64,000 bases of DNA from Winogradskyella marincola. GTDB lineage: Bacteria; Bacteroidota; Bacteroidia; Flavobacteriales; Flavobacteriaceae. The stretch lies in assembly GCF_029624125.1 (NCBI RefSeq), contig NZ_JARSBN010000006.1, positions 124,001 to 188,000 of the forward strand, written 5' to 3'. Both the position numbers and the translations under genes were made by a program. Below are positions 8,453 to 16,529 of the stretch, piece after piece (positions within the stretch are counted from its first letter, which is position 1; each line of letters opens with the position of its first letter). Under the pieces are notes generated by a model. That model ran no database searches. It had not been told where the DNA came from and saw only the letters and a list, made by a program, of their open reading frames with translations.

Positions 8453-9259
8453 ATGCGACACTTACTATTTATTTTTTTATGCTTCACTACAGTTTATAGC
8501 TATAGTCAAGATAGTACTGCCACAAAAACACCTGAAACAGTAAAAGGAACCATAACAAGTTCTTCTACTAAAGAAGCGTTGAGTGAAGTTAATATTGTAA
8601 ATATTAATCAAGTTGTGGGTACAGCTACTGATGATGATGGTAAATTTGAAATTAAAGCAAAAGTTAACGATACATTACACTTATCTTATTTAGGTTACAA
8701 ATCTATTAAAGTAAGAGTTACAAACGACTGGTTAAAGTTTGGTAATACTGAAATTGTAATGACCGAATTAGCTCTAGCGCTAGAAGAAGTTACTGTAAAA
8801 TCTTTGGAACTTACTGGATATTTAGAAGTAGATATTAAACAAATACCTATAACAAACAACAACCAATATCGTATTTCTGGATTGTATGGTAAAGCCTACG
8901 AAGGTGGAAAACCTAACATTGCGACCAAAGTTTTAGGTGCTATTTTTAATCCTGCTGATTTTCTTTACAATATGTTTGGTAAGAAGCCAAACGAAATGCA
9001 CAAGCTAAAGAAAATTAAAGAAGACGACGAAATTAGAAACCAGTTAGCTAAGCGTTTTGATAGAGAAATGCTCATGGTTTTACTACAAGTTACCAAGTAC
9101 GATTTAGATGAAATCGTTAACCAGTGTAACTACTCTAAAGACTTTATAAACACTGCTAACGATCTTCAAATTCTAGATGCAATAAGTGAGTGCTACGAAG
9201 AATACAAGGTCATTCAACGCAGTAAAGAGCGTAAAAACAAGAAGAAAGATAAAGCTTAA
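8453..9259 (+). CDS. Secreted protein with a carboxypeptidase-like regulatory (CarboxypepD_reg) domain
   Basis: The 268-residue protein has a signal peptide (cleavage near YSYSQ, residue 20), then a beta-sandwich domain of the kind found at the N-terminus of SusC-type receptors: VKGTITSSSTKEAL, VNIVN, GTATDDDGKFEIKA and LHLSYLGYKSIKV (residues 30-90). The C-terminal half is helical and very rich in Lys and Glu, ending in KERKNKKKDKA. There is no receptor plug or barrel, so it stands alone. The role is unknown; exposure in the periplasm or at the outer membrane is likely. It is convergent with the VOC gene. Confidence 0.8.
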   Translation: MRHLLFIFLCFTTVYSYSQDSTATKTPETVKGTITSSSTKEALSEVNIVNINQVVGTATDDDGKFEIKAKVNDTLHLSYLGYKSIKVRVTNDWLKFGNTEIVMTELALALEEVTVKSLELTGYLEVDIKQIPITNNNQYRISGLYGKAYEGGKPNIATKVLGAIFNPADFLYNMFGKKPNEMHKLKKIKEDDEIRNQLAKRFDREMLMVLLQVTKYDLDEIVNQCNYSKDFINTANDLQILDAISECYEEYKVIQRSKERKNKKKDKA

Positions 9260-9265
9260 AAATTC

Positions 9266-9628
9266 TTAAGCATTAGAGTGTAGCGCTACTCTATTCCCTT
9301 CGGTATCTATAAACACTCCCATAAAACCGTGTTCGTCAGAAATTTTAGTTTTTGGCTGGTAAATCTTACCACCTGCTGTTTCTATTCTGTCTAATTCGTT
9401 TTGAACATCATCAGACATAAAATAAACCAACGTACCTTCTTGACTAGGTATATATGACTCTTGCTTAATGAGAGTTCCTGTTGCTCCTTCTCCTCCATTG
9501 TGATTTGGAAACCAACCCATTTCTAATCCTCCAAAATCCACTTTTTGAATTTCAACCTTAAAAACAGCTTCATAAAACGCTTTAGCACGAGACATATCAT
9601 TTACGGGAATTTCGAACCATCCTACCAT
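9266..9628 (-). CDS. VOC-superfamily (glyoxalase-like) protein
   Basis: A single vicinal-oxygen-chelate module pair in 120 residues: VGWFEIPVNDMSRAKAFYEAVF at the N-terminus and GVFIDTEGNRVALHS at the C-terminus are typical. Such proteins bind a metal and act on small molecules as lyases, dioxygenases or resistance proteins; the substrate cannot be told. The gene sits 7 bases after the SRPBCC gene on the same strand, and the two small ligand-binding proteins are probably co-transcribed. Confidence 0.85.
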   Translation of the reverse strand: MVGWFEIPVNDMSRAKAFYEAVFKVEIQKVDFGGLEMGWFPNHNGGEGATGTLIKQESYIPSQEGTLVYFMSDDVQNELDRIETAGGKIYQPKTKISDEHGFMGVFIDTEGNRVALHSNA

Positions 9629-9635
9629 AGCATAA

Positions 9636-10166
9636 TTATTTAGACTCTAAAATACGTTTTAAATCATTTAAGCCTTCTTCAAAATCCTTTCCTACTGTTT
9701 TATCCATATTAAAGAATAAAAAGAAAATGTTTGAAGGCATTTTATTTACCCCTTTAAATCCCCAAACCACTTCTGTAGCATTTTCTCCAACAGCACGTGT
9801 GGTTAGGTATGCATCAGATTGTGACTCCCATGGTTTGTAAAAACGCAATTGACTTTCTACCGATTTGTTTTCTGTAATCTTTATAATTTCTTGTTCTCCT
9901 GTTCCTACATCTTTGTTTCCTTCCCATCTAGATACAAATCCGACAGTAGCATCTGTACCTGTAAATTCTTGTTTCATATCTGGATCTTTCTTTTTCCATG
10001 GAGACCATTCATCTTGGTTTTTTATATATTTTAAATAATCAAAAACCTCTGTTACTGGCTTATTTACAGTAATGCTTCGGCTTACGTTGTAGGTCTTTGG
10101 TGCTATTAAAGCCAGTAATACAATTAAGGCAATAATTGCTAGTACGATGTAAAGTGCAGTCATCAT
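9636..10166 (-). CDS. SRPBCC (START-like) family protein with N-terminal membrane anchor
   Basis: Residues 4-24 form a hydrophobic helix (ALYIVLAIIALIVLLALIA); the rest is a polyketide-cyclase-like fold, recognisable from YNVSRSITVNKPVTEVFDYL, the DEWSPW segment, then ENATEVVWGFKGV and a long last helix VGKDFEEGLNDLKRIL. The helix-grip fold binds hydrophobic ligands. No enzyme activity can be assigned. It is upstream of and probably co-transcribed with the VOC protein. Confidence 0.85.
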   Translation of the reverse strand: MMTALYIVLAIIALIVLLALIAPKTYNVSRSITVNKPVTEVFDYLKYIKNQDEWSPWKKKDPDMKQEFTGTDATVGFVSRWEGNKDVGTGEQEIIKITENKSVESQLRFYKPWESQSDAYLTTRAVGENATEVVWGFKGVNKMPSNIFFLFFNMDKTVGKDFEEGLNDLKRILESK

Positions 10167-10204
10167 AATTTTATTTTTTTAGTTAGTACTTAAAATTACA
10201 AAAA

Positions 10205-10861
10205 TTAATGTTCCGATTTGTAACGTTCTACAATGGCATCATAATCTTTCAGTGTTTTCTTAATCCAGTCAAAACGCTTTTCCAAATATTCCTGTTCTGT
10301 TAACCGCCAGTTAATATCAGATTTACGCAATCTTGCTGTAACGTGCTGAAGAATAATAGCGGCAGAAACCGAAATATTTAAACTCTCCGTAAAACCTACC
10401 ATAGGTATTTTTAAAAAACAATCTGCCTCATCTATTACTTGTTGAGATAATCCTTCCGTTTCGCGTCCAAAAAAGAAACAAGAGGGCTTTGTTATATCAA
10501 AATCTATAAGATCGCAATCCTTTGCATGCGGACTTGTTGCTACTATCTGGTATCCTTTAGCTCTTAAATCTTCAATGCAAGACTTGGTTGTATGATAGCG
10601 GTTAAGGTCTACCCATTTTTGCGCTCCCATGGCTATTTCTCTGTCAATACGTTTAGAGTTTACCTCTTCAACAATATTTACTTCTTGTATACCAAACACA
10701 TCACAAGAGCGTATTACTGCACTTGTGTTATGTAACTGATATACATCTTCTGTAGCTACAGTAAAATGCTTGGTGCGCTGAGCCAATACTTTTTTAAAAC
10801 GCTCTCTTCTATTCTCTGTAAGATGGGTTTCTAAATATTGTAGAAGCTTTGTTTCGGTCAT
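10205..10861 (-). CDS. trmH: TrmH-family tRNA (guanosine-18 2'-O)-methyltransferase
   Basis: A SpoU/TrmH-class SPOUT methyltransferase of 218 residues. The three motifs are visible: VYQLHNTSAVIRSCDVFGIQ (about 40-60), FFFGRETEGLSQQVID (about 128-143) and IPMVGFTESLNISVSAAI (about 150-168). The C-terminal extension with RFDWIKKTL is typical of TrmH proper, which modifies G18 in the D-loop of tRNA. It is monocistronic and divergent from the next gene. Confidence 0.9.
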   Translation of the reverse strand: MTETKLLQYLETHLTENRRERFKKVLAQRTKHFTVATEDVYQLHNTSAVIRSCDVFGIQEVNIVEEVNSKRIDREIAMGAQKWVDLNRYHTTKSCIEDLRAKGYQIVATSPHAKDCDLIDFDITKPSCFFFGRETEGLSQQVIDEADCFLKIPMVGFTESLNISVSAAIILQHVTARLRKSDINWRLTEQEYLEKRFDWIKKTLKDYDAIVERYKSEH

Positions 10862-10897
10862 AAAAAGATTATATTTATTGATTGATAAGATACTGCT

Positions 10898-12100
10898 ATG
10901 AAATCAAAATACCTTACCTCTATTCTATTTCTGTTAATTTTTCAGTTTGCAACTGCTTTTCAGGACAAATCTATCTGTTCTTGTGAATTACTCAAAGAAT
11001 CTAAAGAAAATGATGAAAAAGTTTCAATGCTTGCCAGAGAAATTGAAGCTTCTTTCCATGATTTAAGCACAGATGGCTTTAACAAATACTTTGACACTAA
11101 ATCTTTTAAACAGAAACTAATAAATGGTATTGATTATGATGCCAACAAATCTTACGTTAAAGGGTTTTTAAATGGTGTTGGTAAAGCTGGCGATAAACTA
11201 GCCGAAAAAATTGTTTATGAAGTTGAAAATGGTGCCTACTACAACATTGTTAATTACAGATATAGCATTGTACAAAAGGCATACTATTTTACTTTTAGAA
11301 TGTACTCTGAAGAAACTGGCATAAACTATCACGACTACAAAGTATGTACTGATGGCAAAAACATAAAAGTCAATGACATCTATATCTACTTATCTGGCGA
11401 ACATCTTTCTGAAACTTTAAATCGCATTTTTATAATGTCTTTAGAAGATGAAAAGAATAATACTTTAAACTCTAAAGAAAGCACGGTAAGTAGCATGTTT
11501 AAGGTTATTAGTGCTCAAAAACTACTTCAAAGCGGTAAGTACAAAGAAGCCTACAACATGGTAAATAGTATTACCGGACCTCTAAAAAAAGAAAAGTTTT
11601 TTCTTTTAATTAAAGCCCTTATAGCTTCTTCTTACGATGATAAAATTTATGAAAACACTCTCGGTGAATTTGCTGAGTTATATCCAGACGATCCTACTTT
11701 GTACCTAAAACTTATAGACTACTATTTCTTGAAAGAAAATTACAAAATGGTTCATATCTACATAGATAAGCTAATGTTTGAAACAGAAGATGATTTTTTA
11801 AATCTTATGAAAGCTAATGCTTATCTACTACAAAAAGATTATAAAAATGCTGAGAAAAGCTATCATTACATTAAGATAAATTATCCTGCAAGCTTTTCTG
11901 CTCACGTAGGCGAAATGATATGCCTCACCTATCAGAATCGTTTAGAAGAAACTCTAGCAATTGCTCAAAGCCTGGTTGATGAAGGCTATGACAAAAAAGA
12001 ATTAACCAATTTTTTTGAAGAAAAAGAAGCCGATGGTTCTAATGAACTAGAAGCCTTTGTAAAATCTAAAATTTATAAAAACTGGAAAGTTAAACCCTAA
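10898..12100 (+). CDS. Secreted protein with TPR-like C-terminal half, unknown function
   Basis: A 400-residue protein with a signal peptide (LILFQFATAFQ around residues 12-22) and a nearby Cys pair (CSC). The N-terminal half, to about residue 190, shows no known domain. The C-terminal half is helical with tetratricopeptide-like spacing (LLQSGKYKEAYNMV, LKENYKMVHIYIDKLM, LLQKDYKNAEKSYHYI). It likely mediates protein contacts in the periplasm. It is 8 bases upstream of the sirtuin gene, so the two probably share a transcript, although a functional link is not evident. Confidence 0.75.
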   Translation: MKSKYLTSILFLLIFQFATAFQDKSICSCELLKESKENDEKVSMLAREIEASFHDLSTDGFNKYFDTKSFKQKLINGIDYDANKSYVKGFLNGVGKAGDKLAEKIVYEVENGAYYNIVNYRYSIVQKAYYFTFRMYSEETGINYHDYKVCTDGKNIKVNDIYIYLSGEHLSETLNRIFIMSLEDEKNNTLNSKESTVSSMFKVISAQKLLQSGKYKEAYNMVNSITGPLKKEKFFLLIKALIASSYDDKIYENTLGEFAELYPDDPTLYLKLIDYYFLKENYKMVHIYIDKLMFETEDDFLNLMKANAYLLQKDYKNAEKSYHYIKINYPASFSAHVGEMICLTYQNRLEETLAIAQSLVDEGYDKKELTNFFEEKEADGSNELEAFVKSKIYKNWKVKP

Positions 12101-12108
12101 CACTAAGC

Positions 12109-12780
12109 ATGAAACATATTGTTGTATTAACCGGAGCTGGTATGAGTGCCGAAAGTGGTGTAAAAACTTTTAGAGACCATGATGGTCTCTGGGAAGGACA
12201 TGATGTTATGAAAGTAGCCTCACCAGAAGGTTTTAGAGAAAACCCAGCACTGGTTTTAGACTTCTACAACCAAAGACGCAGACAACTTAAGGAAGTGCAA
12301 CCAAACCAAGCACACAAAGCCTTAGCATCGCTAGAAACCGACTATAAGATAACCATAGTTACACAAAATGTAGACGACTTGCATGAACGCGCTGGTAGCA
12401 CAAATGTAGTACACCTTCATGGTGAACTTAGAAAAGTACGTAGTACAGGAAACCCAAACGATATAAAGGTTTGGACAGATGATATAAACCTAGGCGACAC
12501 CTGTAAAAACGGACACCAACTAAGACCTCATATTGTTTGGTTTGGAGAAGATGTACCAATGATAGAAAAAGCGGTAGAAATCTGCTTATCTGCAGATATT
12601 TTACTCATTATAGGTACAAGTATGCAGGTGTATCCTGCTGCTGGTTTAATGCATTATGTTAGTGATGATACTCCAATTTACTACATAGACCCTAAACCTG
12701 CTGTGGTTAGAAATCAAAATATTAATGTAATTGCTAAAACCGCAACTGAAGGCGTAAAAGAGTTTATAAATTTGTTATAG
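12109..12780 (+). CDS. cobB: Sir2-family NAD-dependent protein deacylase
   Basis: Sirtuins remove acyl groups from lysines using NAD. The 223 residues carry VVLTGAGMSAESGVKTFRD (5-23), TQNVDDLHERAG (about 83-94), the catalytic His in VVHLHGEL, and IIGTSMQVYPAAGL near 165. A Tyr-x-x-Arg pair in FYNQRRR (residue 46 on) is the mark of the class III, SIRT5/CobB-like group that prefers succinyl or malonyl lysine. The zinc site normally built from four Cys is absent: only one Cys remains in the GDTCKNGHQLRPH region. The 3' end overlaps the convergent LLM gene by 17 bases. Confidence 0.92.
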   Translation: MKHIVVLTGAGMSAESGVKTFRDHDGLWEGHDVMKVASPEGFRENPALVLDFYNQRRRQLKEVQPNQAHKALASLETDYKITIVTQNVDDLHERAGSTNVVHLHGELRKVRSTGNPNDIKVWTDDINLGDTCKNGHQLRPHIVWFGEDVPMIEKAVEICLSADILLIIGTSMQVYPAAGLMHYVSDDTPIYYIDPKPAVVRNQNINVIAKTATEGVKEFINLL

Positions 12781-13807
12781 TTCCTTTTGTTCCAACGCTT
12801 TCAACATTAAGTTCATTCATAATTTCTGAAAAAAGTTTGTAAGACTTTATACGGTCTTCAATAGAATAAATGTTGGTTGCAACGATAATCTCGTCAACTT
12901 CGGTTTGTTTTAAAAATTCACTTATTTTAGTTTTTACTGTGGCTTTACTTCCTATAAAACTATATTTAAGCATTTGATGTACAGAAGGATGCTGAGCCAT
13001 TGCTCGTAACTCTGAAGTCATTGCTGTTGGTTCTTGTAAATAAGTTGGCTGCCCTGTAAGCAAACTAAAAATCATACGATACATTGATGTAGAAATCTGC
13101 TCTGCCTCATCATCACTGTCTGCTACAATAACATTGACTCCTGCTATAGTATAAGGCTTAGCTAAAACGTCTGAAGCTTTAAACTGGTCTCTGTAAATTT
13201 GCAAAGCATTAAACAAATGTGTTGTTGCAAAATGACTTGCAAAAGCATAAGGTAAACCTTTACGAGACGCTAAATGTGCACTATCTGTGCTAGATCCTAA
13301 AATGTATAATGGCACATCTACACCTTCTGCCACATTAGCCCTTACTTTGCTTGATGCATTAGATTTTGAAAAATAATTCTGAATTTTTTCTACCTCTGTT
13401 GGAAACGATTGTGCTGCCTGAAAAAAATCACTTCTTATTGCTCTTGCTGTAGCTTGGTCTGTTCCTGGAGCACGACCCAAACCTAGATCTATACGATTAG
13501 GATACAAGGTTCCTAAAGTACCAAATTGCTCTGCTACTATTAATGGCGAGTGGTTGGGTAACATTACTCCACCAGAACCAACTCTAATGCGCGAAGTATT
13601 ATCGGCAACTTTACCAATTAATACAGTTGTAGCACTACTACCAATAGCTTCAGAATTATGGTGCTCTGCCAACCAATACCGCTTATAATTAAGCTTATCG
13701 GCTTCTTGTGCTAATTCTATTGTATTCTTAAACGTTTGAGCCAAGGATGATCCTTTGGATAAGATAGCCAAGTCTAATATGGAATATGCTGTTTGTTTTT
13801 TTAACAT
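12764..13807 (-). CDS. LLM-class flavin-dependent oxidoreductase (luciferase-like)
   Basis: A TIM-barrel FMN-dependent monooxygenase-like protein of 347 residues. Features are YRYWLAEHHNSEAIGSSATTVLIG (about 42-64), VGSGGVMLPNHSPL, then YPNRIDLGLGRAPGTDQ (about 103-119), all typical of the luciferase-like group with YhbW-type members. The substrate is not predictable. It is immediately downstream of an ArsR-type regulator on the same strand, separated by a 48-base gap that holds a perfect palindrome. It overlaps the convergent sirtuin gene by 17 bases. Confidence 0.9.
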   Translation of the reverse strand: MLKKQTAYSILDLAILSKGSSLAQTFKNTIELAQEADKLNYKRYWLAEHHNSEAIGSSATTVLIGKVADNTSRIRVGSGGVMLPNHSPLIVAEQFGTLGTLYPNRIDLGLGRAPGTDQATARAIRSDFFQAAQSFPTEVEKIQNYFSKSNASSKVRANVAEGVDVPLYILGSSTDSAHLASRKGLPYAFASHFATTHLFNALQIYRDQFKASDVLAKPYTIAGVNVIVADSDDEAEQISTSMYRMIFSLLTGQPTYLQEPTAMTSELRAMAQHPSVHQMLKYSFIGSKATVKTKISEFLKQTEVDEIIVATNIYSIEDRIKSYKLFSEIMNELNVESVGTKGTITNL

Positions 13808-13823
13808 CTCGTTTTATTTATAT

Positions 13824-13839
13824 ATTGAAATATTTCAAT
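13824..13839. promoter_or_regulatory. Perfect 16-bp palindrome between arsR-like and LLM genes
   Basis: ATTGAAAT-ATTTCAAT is fully symmetric and lies 16-31 bases before the LLM start codon. It resembles AT-rich operators of the ArsR/SmtB family and probably binds the product of the gene just upstream. Confidence 0.5.
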
Positions 13840-13855
13840 GTATTAATGAAAAAAA

Positions 13856-14125
13856 TTAGAGTTGTTTTAATGCTTCTCTATACATATCCAAAACTTCATG
13901 ATTTAAAGCATAGTGGTAATGTCTTCCAATTTTATACTGGTGTATTAATCCAGCTTCAACTAACTTTTTTATATGATGACTAACGGATGGTTGTGCTAAA
14001 GACAATAAATTACAAGCTTCGGTACATTCTAATTTACCTTTATTTTTTTGCATCTGCTGCAAAATTTTTAACCGATGACTATCACCTAATGCTTTAGATA
14101 TTTTTTCAACCTGACTTAAATTCAT
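13856..14125 (-). CDS. ArsR/SmtB-family winged-helix transcription regulator
   Basis: The start at 14125 (MNLSQVEKISKALGD) is preferred to 14152, because a -7 box at 14150-14157 would place the longer start inside the promoter. The 89 residues form one winged helix: ALGDSHRLKILQQM, then the recognition region LSLAQPSVSHHIKKLVEAGLIHQY and wing GRHYHYAL. The two Cys (CTEAC, between helices 2 and 3) stand near the classic ELCVCDL metal-site position but do not reproduce it, so the inducer could be a metal, a thiol reagent or redox stress. It probably represses itself and the LLM gene. Confidence 0.88.
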   Translation of the reverse strand: MNLSQVEKISKALGDSHRLKILQQMQKNKGKLECTEACNLLSLAQPSVSHHIKKLVEAGLIHQYKIGRHYHYALNHEVLDMYREALKQL

Positions 14126-14133
14126 ATCATATA

Positions 14134-14159
14134 AATACATTGACAAATACAAATGTATT
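14134..14159 (-). promoter_or_regulatory. Promoter and inverted repeat upstream of the ArsR-like gene
   Basis: AATACATT (14134-14141) and AATGTATT (14152-14159) form a perfect inverted repeat with a 10-base spacer. The minus-strand -7 box TACATTTG (14150-14157) lies inside it, so a protein bound here would block transcription: a candidate autoregulatory operator. Confidence 0.5.
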
Positions 14160-14187
14160 GATATTTAAATTAAATATATTTTAAATT

Positions 14188-14394
14188 CTATTCATAATCA
14201 GAATCACTTAATTTAAAAAATGAATTAACAGGTTTACCAAACACCTCTGATAATTTTAGAGCCAATACTGTAGATGGCACATAGCGATTAGCTTCAATAG
14301 AGTTTATGGTTTGGCGAGATACTCCTATTTTTTCTGCTAAATCATTTTGCGTTATATTAAGAATAGCACGTTCTACCTTTATTGTATTTTCCAT
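14188..14394 (-). CDS. Short XRE-type helix-turn-helix regulator (YozG-like)
   Basis: A 68-residue single HTH_3 domain: RAILNITQNDLAEKIGVSRQTINSIEANRYVPSTVLALKLSEVFGKPVNSFF. Such mini-regulators commonly accompany a small multispan membrane protein and control their own operon. Its ATG overlaps the stop of the upstream membrane-protein gene by one base (TAATG), indicating translational coupling. Confidence 0.9.
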   Translation of the reverse strand: MENTIKVERAILNITQNDLAEKIGVSRQTINSIEANRYVPSTVLALKLSEVFGKPVNSFFKLSDSDYE

Positions 14395-14843
14395 TATCTG
14401 TAGCGTTTTAGAGTGTGGTAAAACATTAACTGAATCATAAGCATAAATAACAATACCTGAAAATCACCCAAGTCTTTATAAACCTCGCCACCGGAATGCA
14501 CTACGTTAGATACACCAAATTCTACATAAGGCATTACTAATGCATAGACCACACCAACAATAAATGCAACAGTATAAGATTGTGCTCTTAAACTAACGGT
14601 CATTTCATCTTCTATTTTATCTTTTGAGACCGACATTAACAACATACCAATAAGTAATGTTTTTTGAAGCAATAACTTTAACCATTCTGTATCTCCGTCC
14701 ATAACTGATGCTCTAACAAACATCATAATTATAGATATTGCAGCCACAACTACACCAACTACTATAAACTGATGTGGCAACCTAAACTTTGTAATTTTTA
14801 AAAGATGACTGCGCTCGCAATCGATTAGTTTTTCTGTATTCAT
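14394..14843 (-). CDS. Small membrane protein paired with an XRE regulator
   Basis: The start at 14843 (MNTEKLIDCERSH) is preferred over 14894, because a -7 box at 14892-14899 overlaps the longer start. The 149 residues have four hydrophobic segments (about 28-48, 65-80, 92-112 and 125-140), with KDKIEDEMTVSLRAQS between the second and third, a pattern seen in the DUF2178-like proteins that sit beside YozG-like regulators. The function is unknown. It is the first gene of the two-gene unit. Confidence 0.78.
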   Translation of the reverse strand: MNTEKLIDCERSHLLKITKFRLPHQFIVVGVVVAAISIIMMFVRASVMDGDTEWLKLLLQKTLLIGMLLMSVSKDKIEDEMTVSLRAQSYTVAFIVGVVYALVMPYVEFGVSNVVHSGGEVYKDLGDFQVLLFMLMIQLMFYHTLKRYR

Positions 14844-14846
14844 AAT

Positions 14847-14904
14847 TGACAAATATATTTTATAATTAGTAAAATTATTTTTACTATATGACAAATATAT
14901 TTTA
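14847..14904 (-). promoter_or_regulatory. Twin direct repeats and central inverted repeat at the XRE operon promoter
   Basis: The 16-mer TGACAAATATATTTTA occurs twice without mismatch (14847-14862 and 14889-14904, 42 bases apart). On the minus strand each copy holds a TATATTTG -7 box. Between them TAGTAAAA-TTAT-TTTTACTA (14867-14886) is a perfect 8-bp inverted repeat. The symmetry suggests an operator for the XRE protein overlapping the promoter. Confidence 0.6.
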
Positions 14905-15051
14905 CATTTAGATTTTACGCAACTATTTTAACAGAAACTTGAATTTGTGGTTAGTTTAAACGAATTTCGCATTACTCTTAATTTTAAGTAATTCTGAGCA
15001 TAAAGTTTCATAGACTGATAACAAGCATTTTATTGAAAAACAAAACATCTA

Positions 15052-15465
15052 ATGAAAAGAACAAACTCAAATATCTTTTATTACTGTAGTGTCATTCTAT
15101 TTGTTATTTCATTAACTCAAAATGCTTTCTTTACTGATAAAAATAATACCTGTGTAGGGTATCTAGCTTTAATTTTCGGGTTCTATGTGGTTTTTGACAC
15201 AGGTATATCATGGATAGCAAACCTTTGTATTATACTTTCTTGGGCATATAGACATAAAAAGATATCCATATATTTTAGTCTTTTAGCACTTATACTTGGC
15301 ATCTCCTTTTTGTTTATTGACAAAATCACCACAGGAACGAACAATATTTATAGAAAAATCACAGGTTATGGCTTAGGATATTACCTCTGGACTCTTAGTT
15401 TCGTATTTATGTTTTACAGAAATTTACTGAACTACAAAAAAGTATTTAATCCCAAAAACTCTTAA
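15052..15465 (+). CDS. Multispan membrane protein, unknown
   Basis: The 137 residues are mostly hydrophobic, with about four membrane segments (12-24, 36-50, 52-66, 75-90 and a last one around 108-125) and a basic C-terminus. I recognise no family. It is flanked by non-coding AT-rich DNA and by the cassette-like gene at 15605, and has no evident partner. Coding is supported by the sustained hydrophobic pattern and an open frame with ATG, but no homologue is recalled. Confidence 0.55.
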   Translation: MKRTNSNIFYYCSVILFVISLTQNAFFTDKNNTCVGYLALIFGFYVVFDTGISWIANLCIILSWAYRHKKISIYFSLLALILGISFLFIDKITTGTNNIYRKITGYGLGYYLWTLSFVFMFYRNLLNYKKVFNPKNS

Positions 15466-15532
15466 ATCACCTCTTTTCTTATCTTTAATAAGCTATTACT
15501 CTTGATTTTCTGAAATTTTTCGTCGAACTTCG

Positions 15533-15589
15533 TTACCGGTAGGTATAAATCATTGAAACGGATTCATATCCTGAACGTTAGCGATAATT
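15533..15589. repeat. Left flank of a cassette-like gene
   Basis: GTTACCGGTAG (15533-15543) and CGTTAGCGATAAT (from 15577) recur in inverted form near the far end of the next gene (CTACCGCTAAC at its stop codon). See findings for the cassette hypothesis. Confidence 0.35.
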
Positions 15590-15604
15590 TGAACCCAAAT
15601 CCGA

Positions 15605-16441
15605 ATGAGAGAACAAATAACAGTCGATAAAGCTATAAAAAGAGGACATTTAATTGTGAATATTCCAGTATTTATAGCATTCATTGGTTGCCCAGCTTTA
15701 GCTCTATACTTATCAAAACAGAACTTAATACCTGGTTGGGGAATTGGATTAGCATTCTTACTTGGATTTGTTTTAGCTTGGTTAATTTGGAGTTTTATGA
15801 TTACCAAATGGAGAATTTGGGCATTTGAGAATGTAAGAAACGTTCACGAATTAAAAAAAAGAGCCATCCAAGAAAAGTTGATTTGGAATGACAGAAATAT
15901 TTTGGAAAAAACCGAAATCAGAAACACTGAGGATAAAAGAAAACTCAAAGAACTTGAAAGAAAATTTGAGCAAGAAGTTGAGTATAGAGAAGATTATTCT
16001 CTTCCTCCTAAAATAGAAATTTACTATTCCAAAGCATACAACTATTTCGAACTTGGAATTTCAATTTTAATAATCGGAGTTGGAATTTATTTTTTCACTA
16101 AAGGAGAAATCAAGCAATATGTTTTAGGTGCAGTTATGGCTGGAATTGGACTTTATAATACAATAAAAGAATCCCAAAAAGCATTTAATAACAAACCACA
16201 AATAATATTAGATTCGAAAGGAATCAAAACTAAAAATGTTGAATTTAAAAACTGGTTATGTATAGAAAGTGAGGAAGTTGTGCAAGAAGGTTACGGAAAA
16301 TCAGCAAAATCCTACCTGACTTATTTTTACGATGAGGGTGAGTTTGAAAAAATAGCAATTGACCCACTGAATGTAACTCATAGAGAATTGGAAAATATGA
16401 TAAGAACATACAGAATACGAAATAATAAAAACTACCGCTAA
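15605..16441 (+). CDS. Membrane protein with cytoplasmic coiled segment, unknown
   Basis: A 278-residue protein with two hydrophobic segments at the N-terminus (about 17-35 and 43-65), a charged, coiled-coil-prone stretch (about 80-130, with NDRNILEKTEIRNTEDKRK), two further hydrophobic segments (about 150-165 and 172-185) and a soluble C-terminal domain of about 90 residues. I do not recognise a family. Short complementary motifs flank the gene, its codon choice seems to favour GGA and GAA, and it has no functional tie to its neighbours, so it may be an acquired single-gene insertion. Confidence 0.65.
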   Translation: MREQITVDKAIKRGHLIVNIPVFIAFIGCPALALYLSKQNLIPGWGIGLAFLLGFVLAWLIWSFMITKWRIWAFENVRNVHELKKRAIQEKLIWNDRNILEKTEIRNTEDKRKLKELERKFEQEVEYREDYSLPPKIEIYYSKAYNYFELGISILIIGVGIYFFTKGEIKQYVLGAVMAGIGLYNTIKESQKAFNNKPQIILDSKGIKTKNVEFKNWLCIESEEVVQEGYGKSAKSYLTYFYDEGEFEKIAIDPLNVTHRELENMIRTYRIRNNKNYR

Positions 16442-16497
16442 CAACATGTTTAATTAATTGCGACTATGAAGTAAAGAATCCTACTGATTTTCACGCA
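16434..16497. repeat. Right flank of the cassette-like gene
   Basis: CTACCGCTAAC covers the last codons and stop of the gene; TTGCG (about 16457) and CGCAA (about 16493) then form a short inverted pair about 30 bases apart. The arrangement loosely recalls an integron attC site but does not match its consensus. Confidence 0.3.
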
Positions 16498-16529
16498 ACG
16501 AAACCATAGCCAAAACAAATAACAAAACC

